NCBI RefSeq assembly: GCF_017316125.1
Contig: NZ_JAFLWA010000019.1
Location: forward strand, 62,001 to 126,000
Reading direction: 5' to 3'
Length of the DNA stretch: 64,000 nucleotides
DNA from: Enterococcus sp. DIV0660C
GTDB lineage: Bacteria > Bacillota > Bacilli > Lactobacillales > Enterococcaceae
Below are positions 18,420 to 27,456 of the stretch, piece by piece. Both the position numbers and the translations under genes were made by a program. The notes under the pieces are model-generated. The model was not told where the DNA came from, searched no databases, and saw only the letters and a list, made by a program, of their open reading frames with translations. The number at the start of each line of letters is the position of its first letter. Within the stretch, counting starts at the first letter, position 1.

Positions 18420-19106
18420 GTGAATTTTTCATTTCTATCGATATACTATCCCTATTTCCTGTCAGGTGCATTAATTACATTAATTATCTCCGTTATTACG
18501 ATTGTTTTTGGAACAGTAATTGGTGTTGTCATGGCATTATTTAAGCTTTCAAAGATTCGTCCTTTACGATGGTTTGCCAATGCTTATATCGAAGTATTAC
18601 GTGGGACACCAATGCTGATCCAAATTTTAATTGGTTTCGGATTGTTACAAGGTGTGGTTCATGCACCAACATTGACTCTAGGTGTGCTAGATGTTGACTT
18701 TAGTCGGTTAATACCGGGAATGATTGTCTTATCAATGAATTCGGGTGCTTATGTCGCTGAAATTGTTCGTGGTGGAATCATGGCTGTCAATTTTGGGCAA
18801 GACGAGGCCGCTAGCTCGTTGGGACTTAGACCAATGCAAACAATGCAATATGTGATTTTACCACAAGCATTAAGAAATATCTTGCCTCCAATGGGTAATG
18901 AATTTATCACGTTGATCAAAGATTCTTCCCTACTTTCGACAATTGGAATCTACGAGTTATTAAATAGTGCTCAAATTGTTATCTCGAATTCGTATCTTCC
19001 TTTAGAACCTCTCTACGTAGCCGCAATTATTTATTTTGTTCTAACCTTTTTGATGTCGAGATTGCTGCATGTTTGGGAAATCAAATTAGGTAAAGGATAC
19101 CGATGA
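18420..19106 (+). CDS. Amino-acid ABC transporter permease
   Basis: A 228-residue membrane protein of the HisM/GlnP family, starting at GTG 18420 behind AAAGGAG. The N-terminal His/Glu/Gln/Arg permease segment and [12 protein letters not shown] are visible. The ATPase-contact loop [29 protein letters not shown] (about 138-166) is complete. About five membrane spans. It is the single permease gene, so a homodimer is expected. Confidence 0.93.
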   Translation: MNFSFLSIYYPYFLSGALITLIISVITIVFGTVIGVVMALFKLSKIRPLRWFANAYIEVLRGTPMLIQILIGFGLLQGVVHAPTLTLGVLDVDFSRLIPGMIVLSMNSGAYVAEIVRGGIMAVNFGQDEAASSLGLRPMQTMQYVILPQALRNILPPMGNEFITLIKDSSLLSTIGIYELLNSAQIVISNSYLPLEPLYVAAIIYFVLTFLMSRLLHVWEIKLGKGYR

Positions 19107-19120
19107 AAGGAAGGACGTCA

Positions 19121-19852
19121 ATGGAAGCACTTATTCAAGTGAATCACTTAACCAAAACATTTGGACAAAAAGAAATTTTAAAAGGCATCACATTAGAAAT
19201 CACTCAAGGAGAGGTCGTGGTAGTGATTGGCCCGTCTGGCTCTGGAAAAAGTACGTTTTTACGCTGCTTAAATCTGTTAGAAGAGCCGACCAGTGGAATA
19301 ATCTTGTTTGATGGTCAAGAAATCACCAACAAAAAAACAGATATTTACCAAATGAGGGAACAGATGGGAATGGTTTTTCAACAATTCAATTTATTTCCAA
19401 ATTTAACAGTGTTAGAAAATATTTTGCTGGCACCGACGAAAGTAAAAAAAATCAGTCGCGCAGAGGCAGAAGAAAAAGCGTTAGTCCTTCTTGACAAAGT
19501 TGGTTTGGTAGCAAAAGCACATGAATATCCGCAAGCATTATCAGGCGGACAACAACAAAGAATCGCAATCGCCAGAGCTCTTGCGATGGAACCTAAAGTA
19601 ATGTTGTTTGATGAACCAACGTCTGCATTAGATCCAGAAATGGTTGGAGAAGTTCTATCAGTTATGCAGGAATTAGCAAAGGAAGGTATGACCATGGTAA
19701 TCGTGACCCATGAAATGGGCTTTGCGCGAGAAGTTGGCGATCGTGTTTTATTCATGGATGATGGAAGGATGATTGAAGAAGGGACGCCAAAAGAACTTTT
19801 CGAGGAAACGAAGAAAGAGAGAACACGGCAGTTTCTTGAAAAAGTTTTATAA
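19121..19852 (+). CDS. Amino-acid ABC transporter ATP-binding protein
   Basis: A 243-residue ATPase. ATG 19121 is preferred, with AAAGGAAGG 7 bases before; ATG 19103 overlaps the permease and lacks a site of its own. Walker [10 protein letters not shown]-loop QQFNLFPN, signature [15 protein letters not shown], Walker [13 protein letters not shown] and the switch His in VTHEM are all present. Closest to the GlnQ/ArtP group. Confidence 0.94.
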   Translation: MEALIQVNHLTKTFGQKEILKGITLEITQGEVVVVIGPSGSGKSTFLRCLNLLEEPTSGIILFDGQEITNKKTDIYQMREQMGMVFQQFNLFPNLTVLENILLAPTKVKKISRAEAEEKALVLLDKVGLVAKAHEYPQALSGGQQQRIAIARALAMEPKVMLFDEPTSALDPEMVGEVLSVMQELAKEGMTMVIVTHEMGFAREVGDRVLFMDDGRMIEEGTPKELFEETKKERTRQFLEKVL

Positions 19853-19891
19853 AAGAAAAACGATTGCCGTGTGGTGATCGTTTTTCTTTTT
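19851..19891 (+). terminator. Terminator of the amino-acid importer operon
   Basis: 14-bp stem AAAAGAAAAACGAT / ATCGTTTTTCTTTT, which starts inside the stop codon of the ATPase gene. A- and T-rich arms could work in both directions. Confidence 0.82.
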
Positions 19892-20014
19892 GCAAAAGAG
19901 TAAAACACAAAAGAAAATAAAACAAGCAGTTGAGAACGGATACAAAAATGTGCGGAGTGGATTGGATGGTAAAGGTAGTTTTTTTTTAGATTATGCAGTA
20001 TAATTAGGGGCTGA

Positions 20015-20043
20015 GGAGTACCTGGTGTGCTCCTTCATTTTTT
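20015..20043 (+). terminator. Small hairpin with T run in the yqeG leader (possible attenuator)
   Basis: 7-bp stem GGAGTAC / GTGCTCC, 5-base loop, then TTCATTTTTT, 18 bases upstream of yqeG. A TATAAT at 19999-20004 lies just before it, so the hairpin would be in the 5' leader. Function uncertain. Confidence 0.4.
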
Positions 20044-20060
20044 GCAAATGAGGAGACAAG

Positions 20061-20588
20061 ATGTTTTCAAACTATAAACCAACATGGATGGTAGAAGCCA
20101 TCTATCAAATTACCCCTGCACAGTTGAAAAATTTAGGTATCAAAGCCGTGTTAACTGATTTGGATAACACATTGATTGCTTGGAATAATCCAGATGGAAC
20201 AGAAGAATTGTTAAATTGGATTTTAGAGATGAAGAATGCTGGCATTCCTGTGGTAGTTGTTTCAAATAATAACTCGAAGCGAATTGAACGAGCTATCGAA
20301 AAGTTTGATTTGCTTTATATTGCTCGTGCAATGAAACCATTTGCTGTAGGAATCAATCAAGCAAAGAAAAAGTTGAACCTTGCTGATGAAGAACTCGTGA
20401 TGATTGGCGATCAAATCATGACGGATATCCGTGGTGCAAATCGCGCCGGGATTCGTAGTATTTTGGTCAAACCAATTATCGAGACGGATAGCTGGAAAAC
20501 ACAAATCAATCGTTTTTTTGAAAAAAGAATCATGGCTCATTTATTAGTAAATAATCCTGATATGGGCTGGCGAGGTGGAATTGAATGA
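20061..20588 (+). CDS. yqeG: HAD-superfamily phosphatase of the YqeG family
   Basis: A 175-residue HAD phosphatase. The nucleophile motif DLDNTLIAW (about 33-41), the motif II SNN, and MIGDQIMTDIRGANRAG (motif III/IV) are in order. The family (TIGR01668) is found beside yqeH in Firmicutes; substrate unknown, although a role near ribosome assembly is suggested by context. It overlaps yqeH by 4 bases. Confidence 0.92.
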   Translation: MFSNYKPTWMVEAIYQITPAQLKNLGIKAVLTDLDNTLIAWNNPDGTEELLNWILEMKNAGIPVVVVSNNNSKRIERAIEKFDLLYIARAMKPFAVGINQAKKKLNLADEELVMIGDQIMTDIRGANRAGIRSILVKPIIETDSWKTQINRFFEKRIMAHLLVNNPDMGWRGGIE

Positions 20589-21694
20589 GTGAAGAATTAC
20601 ACTGTATCGGGTGCGGCTCGATTATTCAAACAGATAGACCAGGAGAACTAGGATATACACCGCAATCTGCCTTAGAAAAAGGGTTGGAATCAGGCGAAGT
20701 TTATTGCCAACGTTGTTTCAGATTACGACACTACAATGAAATCCAAGATGTTTCTTTAACAGATGATGATTTTTTACGTTTGTTAAATGAATTAGGTCAA
20801 AAGGATGCATTGATCGTTAACGTTGTCGATATTTTTGATTTCAATGGTTCATTGATTCCGGGATTACATCGTTTTGTTGGTGATAACCCAGTGTTATTAG
20901 TAGGTAATAAAGTCGATATCTTACCAAAATCACTGAAGAAACCTAAAATGATTCAATGGATGACGGAACGTGCGCACGAAGTAGGGCTCAGACCTGCCGA
21001 AGTACTGCTAACGAGTGCAAAAAAAGCACATGAAATGGAAGATTTACTGGCCAAAATCGAAGAATATCGTGAAGGTAGAGATGTCTATGTCGTTGGTGTA
21101 ACGAATGTCGGTAAATCAACACTGATCAATCAAATCATCAAGAATACGGTGGGTGTTCAAGACGTGATTACTACTTCACAATTTCCCGGGACGACTTTAG
21201 ATAAAATTGAAATTCCTTTAGATGACGGTCAAGCGCTAATTGACACGCCGGGAATTATTCATCGTCATCAAATGGCGCATTATTTAGGTAAAAAAGATTT
21301 ACGCATCATTGCACCAACAAAAGAAATCAAACCGAAAGTTTATCAATTGAATGATGGTCAAACGCTCTTTTTAGGTGGTTTGGCACGTTTTGATTTTGTA
21401 AATGGTGATCGTGGCTCATTTATTGCGTATGTTTCAAATGATGTGAATATCCATCGAACAAAACTCGAAAAAGCAGATGAATTTTACGCAAAACATGTGG
21501 GTGGACTTTTACAGCCTCCACGTCCTGACGAGGTAGAAGAATTTCCTGAACTCGTTCGTTTTGAATTTTCAGTGAAAGAAAAAACAGATATCGTTTTTGC
21601 TGGACTTGGATGGATCACTGTGTCACAGCCAGCTGTTGTTGCTGGATGGGCGCCTAAAGGTGTCGATGTAATCAAGCGTAAAGCTTTAATTTAA
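20585..21694 (+). CDS. yqeH: Ribosome biogenesis GTPase YqeH
   Basis: A 369-residue circularly permuted GTPase. The zinc finger CIGCG...YCQRCFRL (residues about 6-41) is followed by G4 NKVDIL, G5 TSAKK, then G1 GVTNVGKST, G2 FPGTTLD and G3 DTPG, the order typical of YqeH/YlqF. It helps assemble the 30S subunit. ATGA overlap with yqeG indicates coupling. Confidence 0.96.
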   Translation: MSEELHCIGCGSIIQTDRPGELGYTPQSALEKGLESGEVYCQRCFRLRHYNEIQDVSLTDDDFLRLLNELGQKDALIVNVVDIFDFNGSLIPGLHRFVGDNPVLLVGNKVDILPKSLKKPKMIQWMTERAHEVGLRPAEVLLTSAKKAHEMEDLLAKIEEYREGRDVYVVGVTNVGKSTLINQIIKNTVGVQDVITTSQFPGTTLDKIEIPLDDGQALIDTPGIIHRHQMAHYLGKKDLRIIAPTKEIKPKVYQLNDGQTLFLGGLARFDFVNGDRGSFIAYVSNDVNIHRTKLEKADEFYAKHVGGLLQPPRPDEVEEFPELVRFEFSVKEKTDIVFAGLGWITVSQPAVVAGWAPKGVDVIKRKALI

Positions 21695-21709
21695 GGAAGA
21701 AGGAAAAAA

Positions 21710-22021
21710 ATGGAATTAAGAGGAAAACAAAAACGTTTTTTACGTAGTCAAGCACATCACCTACAGCCTATTTTTCAAATTGGAAAAGGTGGAATCAACT
21801 CAGCAATGCTTGTTCAAATCAATGAAGCATTAGAAAAACGTGAACTAATCAAAGTTACTTTGTTACAAAACACGGATGAAATCGCTGAAGATGTTGCGCG
21901 AATTTTAGAAGAAGAAGTTCAATGTGAGATTGTTCAAATCATTGGACGCGTATTGGTACTGTACAAACCATCAAGTAAAGAAAAATATCAACGCATTTCA
22001 CGAGAAGTAAAAGCAATCTAA
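21710..22021 (+). CDS. yhbY: Ribosome assembly RNA-binding protein YhbY (CRM domain)
   Basis: A 103-residue CRM-domain protein with LRGKQKRFLRSQAHHLQPIFQIGKGGI, including the conserved GKGG loop that binds RNA. It associates with the large ribosomal subunit precursor. AAGGAAGAAGG precedes the ATG; 15 bases from yqeH. Confidence 0.95.
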   Translation: MELRGKQKRFLRSQAHHLQPIFQIGKGGINSAMLVQINEALEKRELIKVTLLQNTDEIAEDVARILEEEVQCEIVQIIGRVLVLYKPSSKEKYQRISREVKAI

Positions 22022-22034
22022 GGAGTGGTCGTTA

Positions 22035-22682
22035 ATGAGTACGCAGGCTAATCTATTTGTTCGTTCACAAGTTTTTCCAAAAGAAATGCCACAAGTCTTT
22101 GAGAAAAAACGGCAAGTTGGAATCTTGGGTGGAACATTTAACCCTGTCCATCTGGCACATCTAGTTATGGCTGAACAAGTTGGACAGAATTTAGGACTGG
22201 ATCGCGTATTTTTAATGCCTTCCTATCAACCACCACATATTGATGAGAAAAAAACGATTTCGGCAACACATCGATTGAACATGCTTGAGCTAGCAATCGA
22301 AGACAATCCGTTTTTGGCAATTGAAACCGTTGAATTAAGTCGTGGTGGTAAAAGTTATACTTATGACACAATGAAAGCCTTGACGCAGAATAATCCAGAT
22401 ACAGATTATTATTTCATCATTGGCGGAGACATGGTTGAGTATCTACCAAAATGGTACAAAATCGATGAATTAGTTCAGCTCGTCCACTTTGTGGGGATCA
22501 AGCGTGCTGGTTATGGAGTCGAAACGCCGTATCCTGTGATTTGGGTCGACGTGCCTGAAATTGACATTAGTTCGACCAAGATTCGTCAAAAAGTTCGTCA
22601 AGGTTGCTCGATTCGCTACTTAGTTCCTGACAAAGTAGTTGATTACATTCAGAAAGAAGGCTTGTATCAATATGGATTATAG
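22035..22682 (+). CDS. nadD: Nicotinate-nucleotide adenylyltransferase
   Basis: A 215-residue enzyme that adenylates nicotinate mononucleotide in NAD synthesis. The nucleotidyltransferase motif GILGGTFNPVHLAHL (about 29-43) and the C-terminal ISSTKIR are both present. A 28-residue extension precedes the core, which is longer than usual; ATG 22035 with AAGGAGTGG supports it. Overlaps yqeK by 11 bases. Confidence 0.95.
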   Translation: MSTQANLFVRSQVFPKEMPQVFEKKRQVGILGGTFNPVHLAHLVMAEQVGQNLGLDRVFLMPSYQPPHIDEKKTISATHRLNMLELAIEDNPFLAIETVELSRGGKSYTYDTMKALTQNNPDTDYYFIIGGDMVEYLPKWYKIDELVQLVHFVGIKRAGYGVETPYPVIWVDVPEIDISSTKIRQKVRQGCSIRYLVPDKVVDYIQKEGLYQYGL

Positions 22683-23259
22683 TAGTCATTATACTGCGGA
22701 TACTCGCGAAACATTGATGCAAAAAGTCCAAATGCGAATGAGTGAACGTCGTTTTCAACATGTTTTGGGTGTAGAGAAAATGGCAATAGCATTGGCTGAA
22801 AAGTATGGTTGTTCGCCAGAAAAAGCCAGTATTGCAGCATTGACCCATGATTATGCAAAAGAACGTCCAGATGATGAGTTTGTACTAGTTATCAAACGTG
22901 ATGGATTTGATCCTGATTTGTTAAATTATGGCAATGCGATTTGGCATGGACTTGTGGGTGCTTCATTTGTTGAACGTGAATTGGGCATTACAGATCCCGA
23001 GATTCTAAATGCTATTCGAGTGCATACAACTGGGGCAGCAAAAATGACCTTACTGGATAAAATCATTTACGTCGCTGATTACATCGAACCAGGTAGAAAA
23101 TTCCCTGGGGTAGAAGACGCGCGAGAAATCGCATTAGTTGACTTAGATGAAGCAGTTGCTTTTGAAACCAAGCACACATTAGCTCATTTAATTGAACAAG
23201 AACAACAAATTTATCCAAAAACAATCGAAACATACAATCATTGGGTGGCGAAAAAATAA
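22672..23259 (+). CDS. yqeK: HD-domain hydrolase YqeK (bis(5'-nucleosyl)-tetraphosphatase, symmetrical)
   Basis: A 195-residue HD-domain protein. ATG 22672 overlaps the nadD end and has AGAAAGAAGG upstream. Metal ligands are visible: His in RRFQHVLGV, the HD pair in LTHDYAKE, and His in IWHGLVG and VHTTG. YqeK proteins split Ap4A to ADP in Gram-positives. The partner nadD suggests a nucleotide housekeeping link. Confidence 0.92.
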   Translation: MDYSSHYTADTRETLMQKVQMRMSERRFQHVLGVEKMAIALAEKYGCSPEKASIAALTHDYAKERPDDEFVLVIKRDGFDPDLLNYGNAIWHGLVGASFVERELGITDPEILNAIRVHTTGAAKMTLLDKIIYVADYIEPGRKFPGVEDAREIALVDLDEAVAFETKHTLAHLIEQEQQIYPKTIETYNHWVAKK

Positions 23260-23291
23260 ATTTGTCATCAAATGTTAAGGAGGAAATTATC

Positions 23292-23645
23292 ATAGATAGC
23301 AAAGAACAATTACAAATTGCGGTAAAAGCAGCAGATTCAAAACGTGCAGAAGATATTCTAGCACTTGATGTGAGAGAAGTTTCTTTATTGGCAGATTATT
23401 TCATGATTTGCTCAGCAAATAGTGAACGTCAAATGAACGCAATCACAGAAGAAATTATTGATAAAGAAGAAGAAAATAACTACGAAGTGAAACGCATTGA
23501 AGGAAAAGAAGGCGGAAAATGGATTCTGATTGACCTAGGTGATTTGATTGTCCATGTCTTCCACGCACCTGAAAGAGAATTTTATAATTTAGAAAAATTA
23601 TGGTCAGATGCCCCACTTGTAAACATTTCTGAATGGTTGGATTAA
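23292..23645 (+). CDS. rsfS: Ribosomal silencing factor RsfS, apparently starting at ATA
   Basis: Family core VKAADSKRAEDILALDV...DYFMICSANSERQMNAI...GEGG-type KEGGKWILIDLGDLIVHVF is complete, giving 117 residues. RsfS binds ribosomal protein L14 and blocks subunit joining in starved cells. The start is odd. A perfect AAGGAGG (23277-23283) is followed in frame only by ATT 23286, ATC 23289 and ATA 23292, with no ATG, GTG or TTG. ATA sits at the ideal 8-base spacing and gives the expected N-terminus (M)DSKEQLQIAVKAAD. The frame also opens at ATG 23241 inside yqeK, but that lies upstream of the ribosome site. Confidence 0.85.
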   Translation: MDSKEQLQIAVKAADSKRAEDILALDVREVSLLADYFMICSANSERQMNAITEEIIDKEEENNYEVKRIEGKEGGKWILIDLGDLIVHVFHAPEREFYNLEKLWSDAPLVNISEWLD

Positions 23646-23646
23646 T

Positions 23647-24387
23647 ATGGCTTATGAAACATTCGCTTTTATTTATGATGAAGTAATGGATGAAACGCTC
23701 TATCAACAATGGCTGGCATTTTCAAAGAGACACTTACCTGAGCAAACAAAGAATATTTTAGAGCTTGCTTGTGGTACGGGTGCATTAGCTGTTGAATTTG
23801 CTAAAGCTGGTTACAATGTGACTGGACTGGATCTGTCAGAAGATATGTTGATGATGGCAAGTCAACGCGCTTTTGAGCAAGAAACAGCAATCCAATTTGT
23901 TGAAGGAAACATGTTAGATCTTTCAGAAGTAGGACAATACGAAGCGATTACTTGTTATTCAGATTCATTATGTTATATGGAAAATGGGCAAGAAGTTCAA
24001 CAAGTTTTTGATGAAGTCTATCAAGCTTTGGAAGAAAACGGACGCTTTTTATTTGATGTACATTCTGTTTATCAAGTAGATACGGTTTTTCCAGAATATA
24101 GCTACCACTATCAAAGTGAAAAATTTGCTTTTTTATGGGACAGTTATCCAGGAAAAGAACCACATAGTATTGAACATTTCTTAACCTTTTTTGTAGAGGA
24201 TTTGGATCAGCCTGAAAAATTTATCCGCGAAGACGAGCTTCATCAAGAACGCACGTATTCAATGGAAAGCTATTTACGGATGTTAGAAAATAGTGGTTTT
24301 TCAAAAGTTGAGGCCTATGGTGATTTTACAGATGAAACACCAAACGAAGAAACAAAACGCTGGTTCTTTGTAGCCTATAAAGAATGA
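23647..24387 (+). CDS. yqeM: Class I SAM-dependent methyltransferase, YqeM-like
   Basis: A 246-residue methyltransferase. Motif I LELACGTGALAVEFA (about 38-52), GLDLSEDML and the FLFDVHS strand mark the SAM-binding Rossmann fold. It closes the conserved yqeG-yqeH-yhbY-nadD-yqeK-rsfS-yqeM operon; substrate unknown. One base after the rsfS stop. Confidence 0.9.
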   Translation: MAYETFAFIYDEVMDETLYQQWLAFSKRHLPEQTKNILELACGTGALAVEFAKAGYNVTGLDLSEDMLMMASQRAFEQETAIQFVEGNMLDLSEVGQYEAITCYSDSLCYMENGQEVQQVFDEVYQALEENGRFLFDVHSVYQVDTVFPEYSYHYQSEKFAFLWDSYPGKEPHSIEHFLTFFVEDLDQPEKFIREDELHQERTYSMESYLRMLENSGFSKVEAYGDFTDETPNEETKRWFFVAYKE

Positions 24388-24391
24388 ACTG

Positions 24392-24427
24392 AAAAGGAGC
24401 CGTGACAAATTGTCGCTGCTCTTTTTT
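24392..24427 (+). terminator. Terminator of the yqeG-yqeM operon
   Basis: Imperfect stem GAGCCGTGACA / TGTCGCTGCTC around an AAT loop, with AAAAG before and a six-T run after. Confidence 0.78.
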
Positions 24428-24462
24428 CTCATTTTTCTACTAAAAGAAGAAGGAGGAATCTA

Positions 24463-25632
24463 ATGAAAAGTTGTGGCTTGATCGTAGAGTATAATCCATT
24501 TCACAACGGTCATCGCTATCATGCAGAAATGGCAAGAAAACAGACAGGTGCAGAGGTCGTCATTGCGGTGATGAGTGGCAATTTTTTGCAGCGAGGCGAA
24601 CCAGCTATTCTTGACAAATGGCAGCGTGCAAATGAAGCATTACAAAATGGTGTTGATCTAGTTATTGAATTACCTGTTGAATGGGCAGTTCAATCAGCCG
24701 ATTATTTTGCAAAAGGTGCAGTGAGGTTGTTACAAGATGTAGGCTGTGACTCCTTATGTTTTGGAACAGAAAACACGACGCAGTTTGACTACGAGTCATT
24801 TGGAAAATTTGTTTGGAACAACCAACATGAAATTGATCAGGCATTTCAAAATTTAGCCGATCAAAAAATCAGCTATCCGCAAAAAATGACAGAGGTTTTT
24901 CGCACCCTACTGCAAGATGCGCAACTTGATTTTTCTTCGCCCAACCATATTTTAGGTTTGAGCTATGCCAAGGAAAATGCAAGGTATGAACGACCGATGG
25001 CACTTCATCCAATCAAAAGAAAAAGTGCTGAGTATCACGAAAAAGAAATTTCTGATGAGACGATTGCAAGTGCAACTGCCATTCGGGAAGCTGTTGCTAA
25101 GAAAGCTGAAATTCAACATGTTGTCCCAGAAGTAACAGCTCAAGATTTACTAACGAAATCAACGCAAACTTGGGATGAACTTTGGCCGTATCTACGTTAT
25201 AAATTATTATCGACGAATGCAACAAAACTGAAGGAAATTTATCAAATGACGGAAGGGTTAGAGATTCGATTACAAGAAGTCGCAAAGCAGGCGACGAATT
25301 TTCATTCTTTTGTGTCTTTGGTTAAAACAAAGCGTTATACTTGGACAAGAATCCAACGATTGGCTTGCTACGTGTTATTAAACATAACAGAGTCTGAAAT
25401 TTTAGCGCAGCAAGAAAAAAATTATCTTCACGTATTGGGATTTACTGAAGTGGGAAGACAGTTTCTGAAAGAAACAAAACAAGAAACGACTCCTATATAT
25501 TCACGAATAGGCAGAAAAGAAGCGACAGAAGCAAAACTATTAATTCGTAGCGATCAAATTTATTGCTTAGCGAACAGTCAGTTGACTGAACAAAATTTTG
25601 GGCGAATGCCAATTCAGACGAAGAAGAAGTGA
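24463..25632 (+). CDS. tmcAL: tRNA(Met) cytidine acetate ligase TmcAL (YlbM)
   Basis: A 389-residue protein of the nucleotidyltransferase-like YlbM family. The N-terminal core CGLIVEYNPFHNGHRYH (4-20) carries the HxGH-type signature, and AVMSGNFLQRGEPAI follows. TmcAL makes acetyl-AMP from acetate and ATP and installs N4-acetylcytidine in elongator tRNA-Met. AAGGAGGAA before ATG; a single gene. Confidence 0.93.
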   Translation: MKSCGLIVEYNPFHNGHRYHAEMARKQTGAEVVIAVMSGNFLQRGEPAILDKWQRANEALQNGVDLVIELPVEWAVQSADYFAKGAVRLLQDVGCDSLCFGTENTTQFDYESFGKFVWNNQHEIDQAFQNLADQKISYPQKMTEVFRTLLQDAQLDFSSPNHILGLSYAKENARYERPMALHPIKRKSAEYHEKEISDETIASATAIREAVAKKAEIQHVVPEVTAQDLLTKSTQTWDELWPYLRYKLLSTNATKLKEIYQMTEGLEIRLQEVAKQATNFHSFVSLVKTKRYTWTRIQRLACYVLLNITESEILAQQEKNYLHVLGFTEVGRQFLKETKQETTPIYSRIGRKEATEAKLLIRSDQIYCLANSQLTEQNFGRMPIQTKKK

Positions 25633-25679
25633 AAACAATTTGTTGATCGTTTGATAAATTGGGAATAATGAAAAAAAGC

Positions 25680-25708
25680 TTCACAGAACTTGGATTCACA
25701 AGTATAAT
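25680..25708 (+). promoter_or_regulatory. yebC promoter
   Basis: -35 TTCACA (25680-25685), 17-base spacer, -10 TATAAT (25703-25708), 55 bases before the yebC start. Confidence 0.7.
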
Positions 25709-25763
25709 GAAACAGGACGTTTTTGCGTTACGGAACTAGAAAAAGAGAAAGCGAAGTGAAAAT

Positions 25764-26483
25764 ATGGGTCGTAAATGGGCTAATATTGTGGCAAAGAAAA
25801 CTGCTAAAGATGCAAACAACAGTCGAATTTATGCAAAATTCGGGATTGAAATTTATGCGGCAGCGAAATCAGGTGAACCTGACCCACACGCTAACCAAAA
25901 GTTACATTTCGTTATTGATCGTGCGAAAACCTATAATGTGCCTAAACATATTATTGACCGCGCCATTGAAAAAGCAAAAGGTTCAGGAGATGAAACATAT
26001 TCTGAATTGCGCTATGAAGGATTTGGGCCAAATGGCTCAATGGTGATTGTTGATACATTGACAAACAATGTAAACCGAACTGCTGCAGATGTTCGTGCAG
26101 CTTTTGGTAAGAACGGTGGAAACATGGGTGTCTCTGGTGCCGTTTCTTATATGTTTGATAACACAGCTATTTTTGGTTTTGCTGGCGAGGATGCGGATGA
26201 AATTCTTGAATATTTAATGGAAAAAGATATCGATGTTCGTGATGTCATCGAAGAAGAAGGACAAATTATCGTTTATGGTGAAGTGCCTGATTTCCACGCT
26301 ATCCAAGAAGCATTGAAAGAAAAAGGCATTACAGAGTTTTCTATTGCAGAAATTCAAATGTTACCACAAACTGAAATTACTTTAACGGGTGATGATTTAG
26401 TACAATTTGAAAAAATGATCGATGCGTTAGATGAACTTGAAGATGTTCAAAATATTTTCCATAATGTGGAGTTGGACGACTAG
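25764..26483 (+). CDS. YebC/PmpR family DNA-binding protein
   Basis: A 239-residue protein of the YebC family, start [21 protein letters not shown]. The family acts as a transcription regulator in some bacteria and as a translation factor easing proline-rich stretches in others. [14 protein letters not shown] is the conserved middle stretch. The ribosome site is weak. Single gene with its own promoter and terminator. Confidence 0.93.
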   Translation: MGRKWANIVAKKTAKDANNSRIYAKFGIEIYAAAKSGEPDPHANQKLHFVIDRAKTYNVPKHIIDRAIEKAKGSGDETYSELRYEGFGPNGSMVIVDTLTNNVNRTAADVRAAFGKNGGNMGVSGAVSYMFDNTAIFGFAGEDADEILEYLMEKDIDVRDVIEEEGQIIVYGEVPDFHAIQEALKEKGITEFSIAEIQMLPQTEITLTGDDLVQFEKMIDALDELEDVQNIFHNVELDD

Positions 26484-26517
26484 GAGTTTTTCTAGTTTGT
26501 TGAAACTTCTTCAAATC

Positions 26518-26551
26518 AAAGAAGTATGGCGAGTTGATGCCATGCTTCTTT
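26518..26551 (+). terminator. yebC terminator
   Basis: 13-bp stem AAAGAAGTATGGC / GCCATGCTTCTTT with one G-T pair, 8-base loop and T run. Confidence 0.85.
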
Positions 26552-26678
26552 TTTGATAAAAGAAAGATTTTACTAGTTTATTTTTGTTTTTTATTCCATT
26601 TCACCTGTGGTATCATAGGGTTACAGGTATTATTTTGGAATGATACAGAGTATATTGGAACTTGGGCGAGGAATAATG

Positions 26679-27323
26679 ATGGAAGCAAAAATAATTTTGG
26701 AACCTTTCGATAGAATATTAAGCGGTTACGAAAAAGTAGAAGAATTAGCGGTAAATATTGCTGATTGTTCAGCTATTGCACATAAGTATGCACGATTTGG
26801 TGTAGAAGGCTATCGTTTAGGAAACTATACTGGGATAGGTTATTTGAATCGTTATTTGGAATGTTCGATTGATCGAGTACCTATGCTCATTTATCAAAAG
26901 AATTATTTGATTCCACTATTGTTTAAAAATACTGAAACATCTTTCCAGCTGTTTAACGATGCGTACCGCATGGAAGCTTTCTTTTTGTTGTTAGAATGGA
27001 GTTTGAAACATCAACCAGAAAAAATTTTGATTGAACAAGATCCGACTGTTACTTCATCTAAAAAGAAAATCATCGACAGTGCCTATCTCGTGTTTCGTTT
27101 GACCGAAATTTTGGACAGCGGAGGATATCCAATCAGTCATTTTCAAACAATCGAACAATTTATTGACTGGAATCGGATTTATCGTTTGATTGATAATGGT
27201 GGAGTGGGGCGTCATAGTAAAGTATTTGATCCTGAATTTCCAGAAAACATTGAAGAATTACGAATGATCGTGTCTTTAGTTAGTTTAAAGTATCCGGAAA
27301 CAGATTTGCAGATACCTGAATAA
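26679..27323 (+). CDS. Hypothetical cytoplasmic protein
   Basis: About 214 residues; I do not recognise the family. ATG 26679 (MEAKIILEPFDRIL) has GAGG 7 bases upstream; ATG 26676 or 26640 are alternatives. No signal peptide or membrane span. The middle is rich in aromatic residues (RMEAFFLLLEWSLKH), and the C-terminal half has WNRIYRLIDNGGVGRHSKVFDPEFP. It stands alone between the yebC terminator and a strong bidirectional terminator. Codon use looks like that of its neighbours, so it is likely a genuine resident gene. Confidence 0.7.
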   Translation: MEAKIILEPFDRILSGYEKVEELAVNIADCSAIAHKYARFGVEGYRLGNYTGIGYLNRYLECSIDRVPMLIYQKNYLIPLLFKNTETSFQLFNDAYRMEAFFLLLEWSLKHQPEKILIEQDPTVTSSKKKIIDSAYLVFRLTEILDSGGYPISHFQTIEQFIDWNRIYRLIDNGGVGRHSKVFDPEFPENIEELRMIVSLVSLKYPETDLQIPE

Positions 27324-27407
27324 ATACAAAAATTTTCGTTGCAGAATACTATGTGTAGAGGTAATCTGTACAGCATAAAAGCGGTTATGGTGCAAAACAT
27401 TTAGTGA

Positions 27408-27446
27408 CAAAAAAAAGGTGTGACCAATTGGTCACACCTCTTTTTT
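27408..27446. terminator. Bidirectional terminator between convergent genes
   Basis: A perfect 24-base palindrome, AGGTGTGACC-AATT-GGTCACACCT, flanked by an A run and a T run. It serves the hypothetical gene (+) and helD (-). Confidence 0.9.
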
Positions 27447-27456
27447 ATAAAATAAA

